NCBI RefSeq assembly: GCF_027853245.1
Contig: NZ_JAPTZM010000008.1
Direction: 5' to 3' (one strand)
DNA from: Atlantibacter subterraneus
GTDB taxonomy: Bacteria; Pseudomonadota; Gammaproteobacteria; Enterobacterales; Enterobacteriaceae
Length of the DNA: 64,000 bases
Part shown: positions 8,606 through 16,192 of the stretch, one piece after another
How the letters are laid out: every line of letters begins with the position of its first letter
Numbering within the stretch: the first letter of the stretch is position 1
Program-made: the position numbers and the translations under genes
The notes under the pieces: model-generated
The model's input: the letters and a program-made list of their open reading frames with translations, nothing else
Told to the model about the DNA's origin: nothing
Databases searched by the model: none

Positions 8606-9770
8606 GTTCGCGGGCGCCTTGCTGAGATTTTTCTGCAGTATCGTCAGTGACCGGGTTCACCGTTGCGCCAGCCTTAATATGCTGTAAACCGCTGATGATC
8701 ACTTTGTCGCCCGGCTTAAGTCCCTGTTTCACCAACCACCGATCGCCAACCGCTTCAGAAGCGACAACCGCGCGGGTTTCAACCTTATTCTGCTGATCAA
8801 CCACCATCACGAGTGCGTCGCCGCGCGGCGTTCTGGTCACGCCCTGCTGAGGCACAAGAATCGCATCAGGCTGGGTGCCTTCATCGACCCGCGCTCTGAC
8901 AAACATCCCCGGCAACAGCTGATGATCGGGATTAGGGAACACGGCTCTTAACGTCACAGAACCCGTGCTTTCATCTACAGTCACATCAGTAAATTCAAGC
9001 CTCCCGGTATGCGCATAGGTCTGGCCGTTATCCATAATGATATTCACGCCGCTGGAGCCCTCTTTTGTCAGACTACCTTGCTCGATAGCCTGCTTAAGCT
9101 GCAGAAAATCGTTACTGGACTGGGTGAGATCGACATAAATTGGATCGAGCTGCTGTACCGTCGCCAGTGCCGTAGACTGTCCGTCGGTTACCAGCGCGCC
9201 TTCCGTGACGGCAGATTTGCCAATCCGACCGCTGATAGGAGAGGTGACTTTGGTATAAGCCAGGTTGATACGCGCGGACTCAACGGCGGCCTGGGCGCTG
9301 AGCACATCAGCATCGGCTTGTTTAGCGCTGGCCACCGACTGATCGTACTCCTGCTTGCTCACGTACTGCGTGCCAACCAGTGGCTGGTAGCGTTTCACGG
9401 TCAGACGGGCGATCTCTGCCGCCGCCTGTGCTCTGGCTAACGTGGCTTTTGCACTATCATACGTAGCCTGATAAGTTGCCGGATCGATCTGATAAAGCGA
9501 GGAACCTGCCGTAATATCGCTGCCCTCTCCAAAGTTACGCTTAAGGATAATTCCGCCAACTTGCGGTCGGACTTCGGCGATACGGAAAGCCGAGGTGCGC
9601 CCAGGCAGCTCTGTGGTCACAGCGAAGGGCGCGGTTTTAACGACATGCACCACAACCGAAGGCGGTTCGTTACCTGATGGCTTGTTATTTTTATCATCGC
9701 ATCCACTAATGCACATTCCTGAAATCAGTAGAAAGAGGAATAAACATTTAGCCCCGTTATGTTTTGTCAT
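8598..9770 (-). CDS. acrE: Efflux pump periplasmic adaptor lipoprotein AcrE
   Basis: This 390-aa membrane-fusion protein links AcrF to TolC. The start at 9770 (MTKHNGAK) is preceded by AAGGA and gives the E. coli-like N-terminus. The lipobox ISGC follows a hydrophobic stretch. The core contains the lipoyl/hairpin/beta-barrel order, with conserved LPGRTSAFRIAEVRPQVGG, SARINLAYTKVTSPISGRIG and LLPGMFVRARVDEG. It is co-transcribed with acrF and divergent from acrS. Confidence 0.95.
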   Translation of the reverse strand: MTKHNGAKCLFLFLLISGMCISGCDDKNNKPSGNEPPSVVVHVVKTAPFAVTTELPGRTSAFRIAEVRPQVGGIILKRNFGEGSDITAGSSLYQIDPATYQATYDSAKATLARAQAAAEIARLTVKRYQPLVGTQYVSKQEYDQSVASAKQADADVLSAQAAVESARINLAYTKVTSPISGRIGKSAVTEGALVTDGQSTALATVQQLDPIYVDLTQSSNDFLQLKQAIEQGSLTKEGSSGVNIIMDNGQTYAHTGRLEFTDVTVDESTGSVTLRAVFPNPDHQLLPGMFVRARVDEGTQPDAILVPQQGVTRTPRGDALVMVVDQQNKVETRAVVASEAVGDRWLVKQGLKPGDKVIISGLQHIKAGATVNPVTDDTAEKSQQGAREHG

Positions 9771-10166
9771 CACTATTCCTTTTATAAACCGATGGCAGAG
9801 TGTCATTCCTCAAGCTGGCATCAGAGTTAATCAAATAAACGTAATGGGCGATCCTACAAATAATCCCTGGTCAATGTAAGTAAGGGTAGGGTGGAGACTG
9901 TTATTTTCAGCACAAAAAAACAAAATTAGGAATTAACTATGACAAAGTGTGAATTTATTTATTCTGTCTTTAATTATTAGCAAATATAAATTGTGATATT
10001 TAAAAAAGAAATGATTAAGTTTTTTATATAATCCCCGTGAAGGTATTGCAGTATTCTGAAAAGTGTTATGAATTGTAGTAGTGTGAGTATTTAAAGTGAC
10101 TTCACCTCACCTTTGAAAATACTATTTTCCAGTTTCGCCAGACTGGATACAGTAAGGATAATCAAG
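9771..10166. other. acrE-acrS divergent intergenic region (396 nt)
   Basis: This is an AT-rich control region between the divergent acrE and acrS starts. It must hold both promoters and the AcrS operator. I could not place a convincing palindrome or a sigma-70 pair. No gene is visible. Confidence 0.5.
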
Positions 10167-10817
10167 GTGCGTAAAACGAAACTGGATGCTATGCGAACCC
10201 GGCAACTCCTGATTGATACCGCCATTGCGGAGTTTGCCCGGCGCGGCGTGTCTGGCACTACCCTGACAGACATTGCCGACGCGGCGCACGTGACGCGCGG
10301 TGCCATCTACTGGCACTTCTCCAGCAAGGCGGAATTATTTAATGAGATATGGAAACAGCAAGAAGAGATAAAGGAAAAAACACAACTTATTACTGATGAA
10401 AATCGTGACCCGCTGACCTTATTGCGGGAAACATTAATCGCTCCCTTGAAAGCTGTTGCGGTGGATCCCAAAAGTCGCGCGCTTATGGAAATCTTGTATC
10501 ATAAATGTGAATTCACCGCTGACATGATCTCCGAATATGAAATCAAAAATAGCGCCTGTTTCGATAAAGTAAACTTAACAAAAGCGCTTAAACGCTGCGT
10601 GGAGAGCGGTCAGGTCAGTGCGACAATAAATATTGATGTAACGATACTATTATTACAAAGTTGCGTTAACGGAATAATCAGTAATTGGCTGAGCCAACCT
10701 GAGGCATTTAATCTTTTCGCGTTGCTGGAGGATTTAGTCGATAATATGTTAAAGCTGCTAACGACCGATAACTTCAGAGCGACCTCGTTTCCACCTTCGC
10801 TGTTCGCCGCGGTATAA
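10167..10817 (+). CDS. acrS: TetR-family repressor AcrS
   Basis: This 216-aa TetR/AcrR regulator has the N-terminal helix-turn-helix GVSGTTLTDIADAAHVTRGAIYWHF and a divergent ligand-binding C-terminal domain. The GTG start at 10167 (VRKTKLDAMRTRQ) aligns with AcrR/AcrS N-termini and has TAAGGA upstream. An ATG 54 nt earlier would add residues not found in the family. The E. coli homologue represses acrAB and lies beside acrEF. In E. coli yhdJ and yhdU separate acrS from fis; both are absent here. Confidence 0.92.
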   Translation: MRKTKLDAMRTRQLLIDTAIAEFARRGVSGTTLTDIADAAHVTRGAIYWHFSSKAELFNEIWKQQEEIKEKTQLITDENRDPLTLLRETLIAPLKAVAVDPKSRALMEILYHKCEFTADMISEYEIKNSACFDKVNLTKALKRCVESGQVSATINIDVTILLLQSCVNGIISNWLSQPEAFNLFALLEDLVDNMLKLLTTDNFRATSFPPSLFAAV

Positions 10818-10825
10818 TTTCGCAA

Positions 10826-10863
10826 TAAAAAAGGCGCTTCCCCATGCCGGTTAGCGCCTTTTT
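10826..10863. terminator. Bidirectional terminator between acrS and fis
   Basis: A stem AAAAAGGCGCT / AGCGCCTTTTT has T-tracts on both strands. It lies between the convergent ends of acrS and fis. Confidence 0.9.
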
Positions 10864-10886
10864 ACACAGCAGTAAGCTAATCGAAA

Positions 10887-11183
10887 TTAGTTCATGCCGT
10901 ATTTTTTGAGTTTCTTACGCAGAGTACCGCGGTTGATACCCATCATCAGCGCAGCGCGGGTTTGGTTACCGCGGGTGTACTGCATCACCATGTCCAACAG
11001 GGGCTGTTCAACTTCAGCCAGTACCAGCTCATACAGGTCATTCACATCCTGACCGTTCAATTGAGCAAAATAGTTCTTCAGTGCCTGTTTAACCGAGTCA
11101 CGCAGGGGCTTTTGGGTTACCTGATCCTGAGAGTTGACGGTAGAAACGGTTAGTACGTCAGAATTTACGCGTTGTTCGAACAT
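10887..11183 (-). CDS. fis: Nucleoid protein Fis
   Basis: This 98-aa protein is at the invariant family length. The N-terminal beta-hairpin arm (residues 11-26) activates site-specific recombinases. The C-terminal helix-turn-helix is [20 protein letters not shown]. It bends DNA, activates rRNA promoters and shapes the chromosome during fast growth. It is the second gene of the dusB-fis operon. Here an ERIC repeat separates the two genes, while the ribosome-site region AAATAAAGAGCTAACAGAACT is kept. Confidence 0.98.
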
Positions 11184-11210
11184 AGTTCTGTTAGCTCTTT
11201 ATTTCTGTTT

Positions 11211-11331
11211 TACACTGCATCGCTCAATCTGCCTTCGCTTGCTGCCTTCGTTCACCTTGTCGCTTACGGCTGTAAGCTCCGTGGATTCACTCAGTTGCCG
11301 CCTCGACGCATGTTGATTGATTTTGTGTATA
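11211..11331. repeat. ERIC (IRU) element inserted at the dusB-fis junction
   Basis: About 121 bp match the enterobacterial repetitive intergenic consensus. On the minus strand there is GTGAATCC..GGAGCTTACA, then GTAAGCGAC..GGTGAACGA, which are the two cores used for ERIC primers, with GAGGCGGCAACTGAGTG beside them. The ends are TA/TATA. Removing the element regenerates the E. coli-like junction GCGTA-AACAGAAATAAAGAGC, with a TA target. The inverted-repeat structure would form a long hairpin in the dusB-fis mRNA. The exact ends are uncertain by a few bases. Confidence 0.85.
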
Positions 11332-12294
11332 CGCAAAATTTTCGAAGTATGCCTCCAACGCCTCCAGCTGCTCGCTGGCGTCCTCTATGGCGTTGAATGT
11401 GCGCCGAAACTGGTCATCTGGAGCGTGTTCCTGTAAGTACCAGGAAACGTGTTTACGCGCAATTCGGTACCCTTTCGCTTCGCCATAGAAACTATGCAGT
11501 TCGCGAATATGCGCACAAAGCAAGCGCTTAACCTCTGCCAGGGGCAGAGGGGGCAGCAACTCCCCAGTGTCCAGATAATGCTGGATTTCCCGGAAGATCC
11601 AGGGTCTTCCCTGGGCTGCGCGTCCTATCATCAGGGCATCTGCCCCTGTATAGTCGAGCACGGCCCTGGCTTTAAGCGGGTCGGTAATGTCGCCATTCGC
11701 GATAATCGGAATGGAAACTTTCTGCTTAACTGTCCGAATACTGCTGTATTCCGCGTTTCCCTGAAATAAACATGCCCGGGTACGGCCATGAATCGTCAGC
11801 GCTTGAATACCGCAATCTTCCGCCAGTTGGGCAATCTCTACACAGTTGCGGTGTTCCGGATCCCAGCCGGTACGAATCTTCAGCGTCACAGGCACGTCCA
11901 CTGCGTTGACTACCGCGTTCAGGATTGACTTCACCTGCTCGGGGTATTGCAGCAGGGCAGAACCCGCCAGCTTACGATTCACCTTTTTCGCCGGGCACCC
12001 CATATTGATATCAATAATCTGGGCGCCATTTTCCACGTTGATACGCGCGGCCTGGGCCATCTCATCAGGTACACTTCCGGCAATTTGCACGGTGCGAATA
12101 CCCGGCTCATCGACATGAACCATCCGGAGCCGTGATTTGTCGCTTTCCCATACCTGCGGGTTAGACGACATCATCTCGGAAACGGTCAGCCCGGCCCCCA
12201 TCTCATAACACAGCGTCCTGAATGGCCGGTCGGTAATCCCCGCCATGGGCGCTGCAATCAGGCGATTTCTGAGTTGGTGGTGTCCGATGCGCAT
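11287..12294 (-). CDS. dusB: tRNA-dihydrouridine synthase B
   Basis: This FMN enzyme reduces U17 of tRNA. It shows the TIM-barrel Dus signature APMAGITDRPFR, the catalytic cysteine in NMGCPAKKVNRK, TIHGRTR, and the FMN-phosphate site GADALMIGRAAQGRPW. The protein has 335 aa, while the E. coli protein ends at ...AYFENFA (321). The extra 14 residues (YTQNQSTCVEAATE) are encoded by the ERIC element that overran the native stop. First gene of the dusB-fis operon. Confidence 0.97.
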   Translation of the reverse strand: MRIGHHQLRNRLIAAPMAGITDRPFRTLCYEMGAGLTVSEMMSSNPQVWESDKSRLRMVHVDEPGIRTVQIAGSVPDEMAQAARINVENGAQIIDINMGCPAKKVNRKLAGSALLQYPEQVKSILNAVVNAVDVPVTLKIRTGWDPEHRNCVEIAQLAEDCGIQALTIHGRTRACLFQGNAEYSSIRTVKQKVSIPIIANGDITDPLKARAVLDYTGADALMIGRAAQGRPWIFREIQHYLDTGELLPPLPLAEVKRLLCAHIRELHSFYGEAKGYRIARKHVSWYLQEHAPDDQFRRTFNAIEDASEQLEALEAYFENFAYTQNQSTCVEAATE

Positions 12295-12333
12295 GAGTTA
12301 AGAAATGACCATACTGTGCCTGCAAGGCGGCGT

Positions 12334-12362
12334 ATATTACGCATTTTTGACGCGAGATGAAA
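12334..12362 (-). promoter_or_regulatory. dusB-fis promoter
   Basis: On the minus strand -35 TTTCAT is separated by 17 bp from -10 TAATAT, followed by the GC-rich discriminator ACGCCGCC. This matches the characterised E. coli fis promoter, whose GC-rich start region makes it subject to stringent and growth-rate control. It lies 40 nt upstream of dusB. Confidence 0.78.
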
Positions 12363-12559
12363 GGCCAAACTTTGAACAATCAGAGGGTGTAGATCAAGGA
12401 ATCGCCAGAGTAACGGGGTGGCAGACTGAATTGCTTAGTTATTTCATAGGGTTAATCAAATAAGATTATTTAGTGTTCAACCACAATTTCTTATGACTTC
12501 TTATGCCAGAGCTGGAGTTTTCGGGAAACAACACGTATGTATTTGTTTGTTTTTCAGGC

Positions 12560-12592
12560 AATGAGAGCAGGTTTTGAGAACTTGCTCTCATT
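12560..12592. other. Hairpin downstream of the carbonic anhydrase gene
   Basis: An inverted repeat AATGAGAGCA / TGCTCTCATT has a 13-nt loop. The T-run is on the plus strand, so it is not a normal terminator for the minus-strand carbonic anhydrase gene. It may act as an RNA 3'-end structure or as an attenuator. Confidence 0.45.
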
Positions 12593-12624
12593 TTTAGCGT
12601 ACAGTCATTCAACAGCCGCGCTGA

Positions 12625-13365
12625 TTATTCCACTACCACACGTCCGTGCAGCGGCTGCACCGGACGGTTGTTATCGTGATGCATAACCGCTTTAAATTGC
12701 TGAAGTTGCGCTTCTGACAGCGTCAACGGATGCTTCATCACCAGCCAGGTCACCCCTTCAGAGCAGGGGGGCGTGGTCAGCGAGCCGCTAAAGCGCCAGT
12801 ACGTCTTATCTGTGGGCAGCAGGGTATTCATGTCGATTTTGGTGGTCAGAGGCGCACTTTTTTCCGCTTGCTGAGGCATTTTCTTCCACAGTTCCGCCAG
12901 CGCCGGGTTTTCTGCGCCAATATCAAACATCACTGCGACCACCACGACATCTCCATTGCTCTCTTTGTGAACCAGATGCATTTCCATGGCGGCATGTTTG
13001 CCATTAACGGTGTTTTCACTGGGCGCGTGGAAGTGGAATTGCTGCAGGTCGGCTTTAATAGCGTCGAATTTAACGACGTTCCCGGCTTTTTGGTCAAAGC
13101 TGGCCTGGAGAGTATGGCCGTTATTCAGTATCACGATGGGGCTCTGGATATACTGCATCTCCAGCGGCGCGATATGCGCGTTCAGAGAGTGGATAATATC
13201 GATGGGTGACTGATTTTTTCCCGCCTGGCATTCTTTAAATTCGCTACTCAGTTCACCCCAGTGTTCGGGGGAGCCATGGCCCTCATAACTCCAGTGGGAA
13301 GCCAATGCCAGTGCAGGCATCAGGCCTGCGGCAATCAACAGTGATTTTGCTAAATGCATTTTCAT
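12625..13365 (-). CDS. cah: Periplasmic alpha-class carbonic anhydrase
   Basis: This 246-aa secreted zinc enzyme interconverts CO2 and bicarbonate. The start at 13365 (MKMHLAKSLLIAAG) gives a signal peptide cleaved near ALALA-SHWSY. Alpha-CA motifs are HWSYEG, GKNQSPIDI, the zinc histidines in QFHFHAPSE and EMHLVHK, and SLTTPPCSEGVTW. Cysteines in FKECQAG and TPPCSEG probably form the usual disulphide. It sits between prmA and dusB, which adjoin each other in E. coli, so it is an insertion. Periplasmic CA may help cope with CO2 or pH changes. Confidence 0.93.
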   Translation of the reverse strand: MKMHLAKSLLIAAGLMPALALASHWSYEGHGSPEHWGELSSEFKECQAGKNQSPIDIIHSLNAHIAPLEMQYIQSPIVILNNGHTLQASFDQKAGNVVKFDAIKADLQQFHFHAPSENTVNGKHAAMEMHLVHKESNGDVVVVAVMFDIGAENPALAELWKKMPQQAEKSAPLTTKIDMNTLLPTDKTYWRFSGSLTTPPCSEGVTWLVMKHPLTLSEAQLQQFKAVMHHDNNRPVQPLHGRVVVE

Positions 13366-13395
13366 TTTATTCGTCCGGTGAATTTTACAGTTCAG

Positions 13396-13427
13396 ATGGT
13401 CCGCCCCGGTATATCGGGGCGGACCAT
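13396..13427. promoter_or_regulatory. Perfect 13-bp inverted repeat at the cah start region
   Basis: Arms ATGGTCCGCCCCG and CGGGGCGGACCAT flank a 6-nt spacer, 31 nt upstream of the cah ATG. On the minus strand a -10-like TATAAT (13431-13426) runs directly into the first arm, so the repeat covers the likely transcription start. There is no following T-tract, so it is an operator or a 5'-UTR hairpin rather than a terminator. Confidence 0.6.
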
Positions 13428-13480
13428 TATAAGGAGGACGAATCAATCAGAAGGGTGTTTAACGGGATGGAAAGGGGAAA

Positions 13481-13508
13481 TGAGAACATGGCCTGGACCA
13501 TGTTCTCA
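13481..13508 (-). terminator. prmA terminator
   Basis: A perfect 11-bp stem TGAGAACATGG / CCATGTTCTCA with a 6-nt loop begins 5 nt after the prmA stop. The downstream tract on the minus strand is pyrimidine-rich (TTTCCCCTTTCC) rather than pure T, so efficiency is uncertain. Confidence 0.65.
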
Positions 13509-13512
13509 AAGC

Positions 13513-14394
13513 TCAGTTTTTAACGCCGGTGATCCGGCACCACTCTTCTTTTTCCACTACCGGGTCAAGGCTGAACAACGCCTGATAGGCTTCGCAGACG
13601 CTTTCGGCCTGGGTTGCCAGCACGCCGGAAAGCCCTAACAGACCGCCCTTAACCGGCAATACGCTAATCAGCGGTGCCAGCTCGCGCAGCGGGCCTGCCA
13701 GGATATTGGCGACCACTACGTCGGCCTGCATCTGTTCCGGCTGGTCATGCGGTAGGTAGAGTTCCAGACGCTCAGAAACGCCGTTGCGCTGGGCGTTATC
13801 GCGGCTGGCCTGAATCGCCTGCGGATCGATATCAATGCCGATCGCTTTCGCTGCCCCCAACTTGAGCGCGGCGATGGCGAGAATGCCGGAGCCACAGCCG
13901 AAGTCGATCACCGTCTTACCGGCGAGATCCAGGCCGTCGAGCCACTGCAGGCACAGCGAAGTCGTCGGGTGCGTTCCGGTGCCAAACGCCAGGCCTGGAT
14001 CGAGCATCACGTTAACGGCGTTTTCGTCGGGAATCTCACGCCAGCTCGGGCAAATCCACAGGCGTTCACCAAAACGCATCGGGTGGAAGTTATCCATCCA
14101 TTCGCGCTCCCAATCTTTATCCTCTAACTGCTCGATTTTGTGGTGGAACCCTGCGCCTAACAGCGGCTGATTTTCCAGTATCGCCACCACCTCTTTCATA
14201 TCGGTTTCGGCGTCAAACAGGCCGATAATGTCGGTATCACCCCACAGGCGCGTTTCGCCCGGCAGCGGCTCGAACACCGGCGTGTCGTGGGTATCCTGAA
14301 AGGTGACGGACACCGCACCGCTTTCCACCAGCGCGTCGCCGAGCTCCTCCGCATGCGTACCGGTGGTGTTAATTTTCAGTTGAATCCATGGCAT
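13513..14394 (-). CDS. prmA: Ribosomal protein L11 methyltransferase
   Basis: This 293-aa SAM-dependent enzyme trimethylates lysines and the N-terminus of ribosomal protein L11. An N-terminal substrate-recognition domain is followed by the Rossmann methyltransferase domain with motif I VIDFGCGSGILAIAALKLGA and VANILAGPL (the NPPY-like motif IV region). It lies 11 nt downstream of panF in the same direction, as in E. coli. Confidence 0.97.
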   Translation of the reverse strand: MPWIQLKINTTGTHAEELGDALVESGAVSVTFQDTHDTPVFEPLPGETRLWGDTDIIGLFDAETDMKEVVAILENQPLLGAGFHHKIEQLEDKDWEREWMDNFHPMRFGERLWICPSWREIPDENAVNVMLDPGLAFGTGTHPTTSLCLQWLDGLDLAGKTVIDFGCGSGILAIAALKLGAAKAIGIDIDPQAIQASRDNAQRNGVSERLELYLPHDQPEQMQADVVVANILAGPLRELAPLISVLPVKGGLLGLSGVLATQAESVCEAYQALFSLDPVVEKEEWCRITGVKN

Positions 14395-14405
14395 AGCGTC
14401 ACTCT

Positions 14406-15860
14406 TTATTTATCAGCGGATGAAACAACAGCGGCTTCGGCTACCGGGCGACCAAACAGGTTGCCCAACAGGAAAGCCAGCAAACTTATCAATAACGACG
14501 GAACAATGGGGTGGAACCCAAAGTAGTGCACGTTGAACGTGGCGAGCACGGCATACAGCACGCCGCCGCAAATCATCGCGCTCAGCGCCCCTGCGGCGTT
14601 AGCTTTTTCCCAGTACAGTCCCAGTACCAGCGGCCACAGGAAAACCGCTTCCAGCCCGCCAAACGCCAGCAGATTCAGCCAGATGATCATTTCAGGCGGA
14701 CGCCATGCCGCCAGCAGCAGCAGTACGCTCAGTATCAGCGTGATCGCCGAGGACATGCGCTTGAGTCCTTTTTCATTATGGATCTGATCGGGGCGGATAT
14801 TGAGCCAGAGATCTTTAACGATCGTGGCGGATGACTGCAACAGTTGCGCATTGATGGTCGACATAATCGCCGCCATCGGCGCGGCTAAAAAGATGCCTGC
14901 CGCGACTGGCGGCAGCACGGTCACCATCAGCGTCGGGATGACCAGGTCCGGGACTTTCAGATCAGGCAATACGGCACGGCCCAGCGCCCCGGCGAGATGC
15001 ATACCGAACATCAGGATTGCCACCACAATGGTGCCAATAATCATGCCTCGATGGACGGCTTTGCTGTCTTTATAGGAAATGCAGCGTACCGCAGTGTGGG
15101 GCAGGCCGATCACCCCGAAGCAGACCAGCACCCAGAACGAGGTCATAAAGGCAGGAGAAAGAATATCGCCCGCGCCTTCTGGTGCGATCAGTTTCGGGTC
15201 GATCAGCTGGAGTTTTTCTACCGCGCTCGGCAGCCCGCCAGCGGCATGCACCACGCCAACCAGCAGCAGGATGGTGCCAATCAGCATCACCAGGCCCTGA
15301 AGGGTGTCATTCAGCACGCTGGCGCGAAAGCCGCCAAACGCCGTATACAGCGCGATGCTAACGCCGAAAATCAGTAGCCCGGTTTCGTAGGGAATGCCTG
15401 CGGCTGTTTCAAGCAGCCGAGCGCCGCCGATAAACTGCACCGTCATCGCGCCAATAAACGCCACCAGCAGACTCAGGCTCGCCAGCCACACCAGTAAGCG
15501 GCTCTGGTAGCGGGCAAACAGCATATCGTTCAGCGTAACCGCGTTGTAGCGGCGTGCCAGGATAGCGAATTTTTTGCCTAAAATACCCAACGACAGCCAA
15601 ATTGCCGGCAGTTGAATCATTGCCAACAACACCCAGCCCAGCCCGTATTTGTAGGCTGCGCCAGGCCCGCCAATAAATGAACTGGCGCTGATATAGGTCG
15701 CGGTAAGCGTCATCGCCAGCACAACACCGCCCATGGAACGGCTGCCGAGGAAATACTCGTTTAAAAAGCTGCCGGTCGCGCGACGGCGAATGGCATAAAT
15801 CGACAGCCCCATCACCACCAGCAAATACGCCACCAGCGGCAGGATCACTTCATGCTGCAT
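14406..15860 (-). CDS. panF: Sodium/pantothenate symporter PanF
   Basis: This 484-aa inner-membrane carrier of the sodium:solute symporter family has about 13 hydrophobic helices. The N-terminal motif YFLGSRSMGGVVLAMTLTATYISASSFIGGPG-type region marks the Na+/pantothenate site. It imports pantothenate for CoA synthesis. The start overlaps the end of yhdT by 11 nt, and prmA follows closely, so the three form one unit. Confidence 0.96.
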   Translation of the reverse strand: MQHEVILPLVAYLLVVMGLSIYAIRRRATGSFLNEYFLGSRSMGGVVLAMTLTATYISASSFIGGPGAAYKYGLGWVLLAMIQLPAIWLSLGILGKKFAILARRYNAVTLNDMLFARYQSRLLVWLASLSLLVAFIGAMTVQFIGGARLLETAAGIPYETGLLIFGVSIALYTAFGGFRASVLNDTLQGLVMLIGTILLLVGVVHAAGGLPSAVEKLQLIDPKLIAPEGAGDILSPAFMTSFWVLVCFGVIGLPHTAVRCISYKDSKAVHRGMIIGTIVVAILMFGMHLAGALGRAVLPDLKVPDLVIPTLMVTVLPPVAAGIFLAAPMAAIMSTINAQLLQSSATIVKDLWLNIRPDQIHNEKGLKRMSSAITLILSVLLLLAAWRPPEMIIWLNLLAFGGLEAVFLWPLVLGLYWEKANAAGALSAMICGGVLYAVLATFNVHYFGFHPIVPSLLISLLAFLLGNLFGRPVAEAAVVSSADK

Positions 15861-16098
15861 TGTCGTCCTCCAGCGAAATATCCCGGTAAATCACTTTTAC
15901 CATCAGCCAGCACAGCACGATAAAAATCAGCGGCACCAGCAGGCAGGCCATTTCAAACCAGTGAGGAAGCCCGGTAAATCCGAGAGTGGAATCAGGTAAG
16001 TAAGCAGCCACTAACCAGGCGGCGAGATAGAGAAGGGTCAGCCACAGCGCCCAGCGGGCTTCTCTGTGTGCCTGAACAAAGCGTTTGTCCATTGTCAT
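15850..16098 (-). CDS. yhdT: Small membrane protein YhdT (DUF997)
   Basis: This 82-aa protein has two predicted transmembrane helices (about 16-35 and 46-70) with basic flanks. It overlaps panF by 11 nt and is translationally coupled to it. That conserved pairing suggests an accessory role for the symporter, but no function is proven. Confidence 0.9.
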   Translation of the reverse strand: MTMDKRFVQAHREARWALWLTLLYLAAWLVAAYLPDSTLGFTGLPHWFEMACLLVPLIFIVLCWLMVKVIYRDISLEDDNAA

Positions 16099-16151
16099 CC
16101 CAGGTTAATTGTAAAAGCCGGGATTGTAACCTAAGGGGCGCAGGCGGGCAT

Positions 16152-16180
16152 AAAAAAAGGCCGGAAGACCGGCCTTTTTT
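16152..16180 (-). terminator. accBC terminator
   Basis: A stem AAAAGGCCGG / CCGGCCTTTT with loop AAGA has T-runs on both strands. It lies about 13 nt after the accC stop on the minus strand. Confidence 0.9.
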
Positions 16181-16192
16181 ACTGATGAGCGA

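Larger units (their letters stand above)
12295..12624. other. Intergenic region between dusB and the carbonic anhydrase gene (330 nt)
   Basis: The dusB-proximal part carries the dusB-fis promoter. The middle (12380-12540) is AT-rich, as expected for Fis/IHF/CRP control sequences upstream of fis. Near 12560-12592 a hairpin (ATGAGAGCA / TGCTCTCAT) is followed by five T on the plus strand only. Confidence 0.55.

Noticed and set aside
12560..12592. Terminator for the carbonic anhydrase gene
   Set aside because: The T-run lies on the plus strand while the gene is on the minus strand; kept only as a hairpin.
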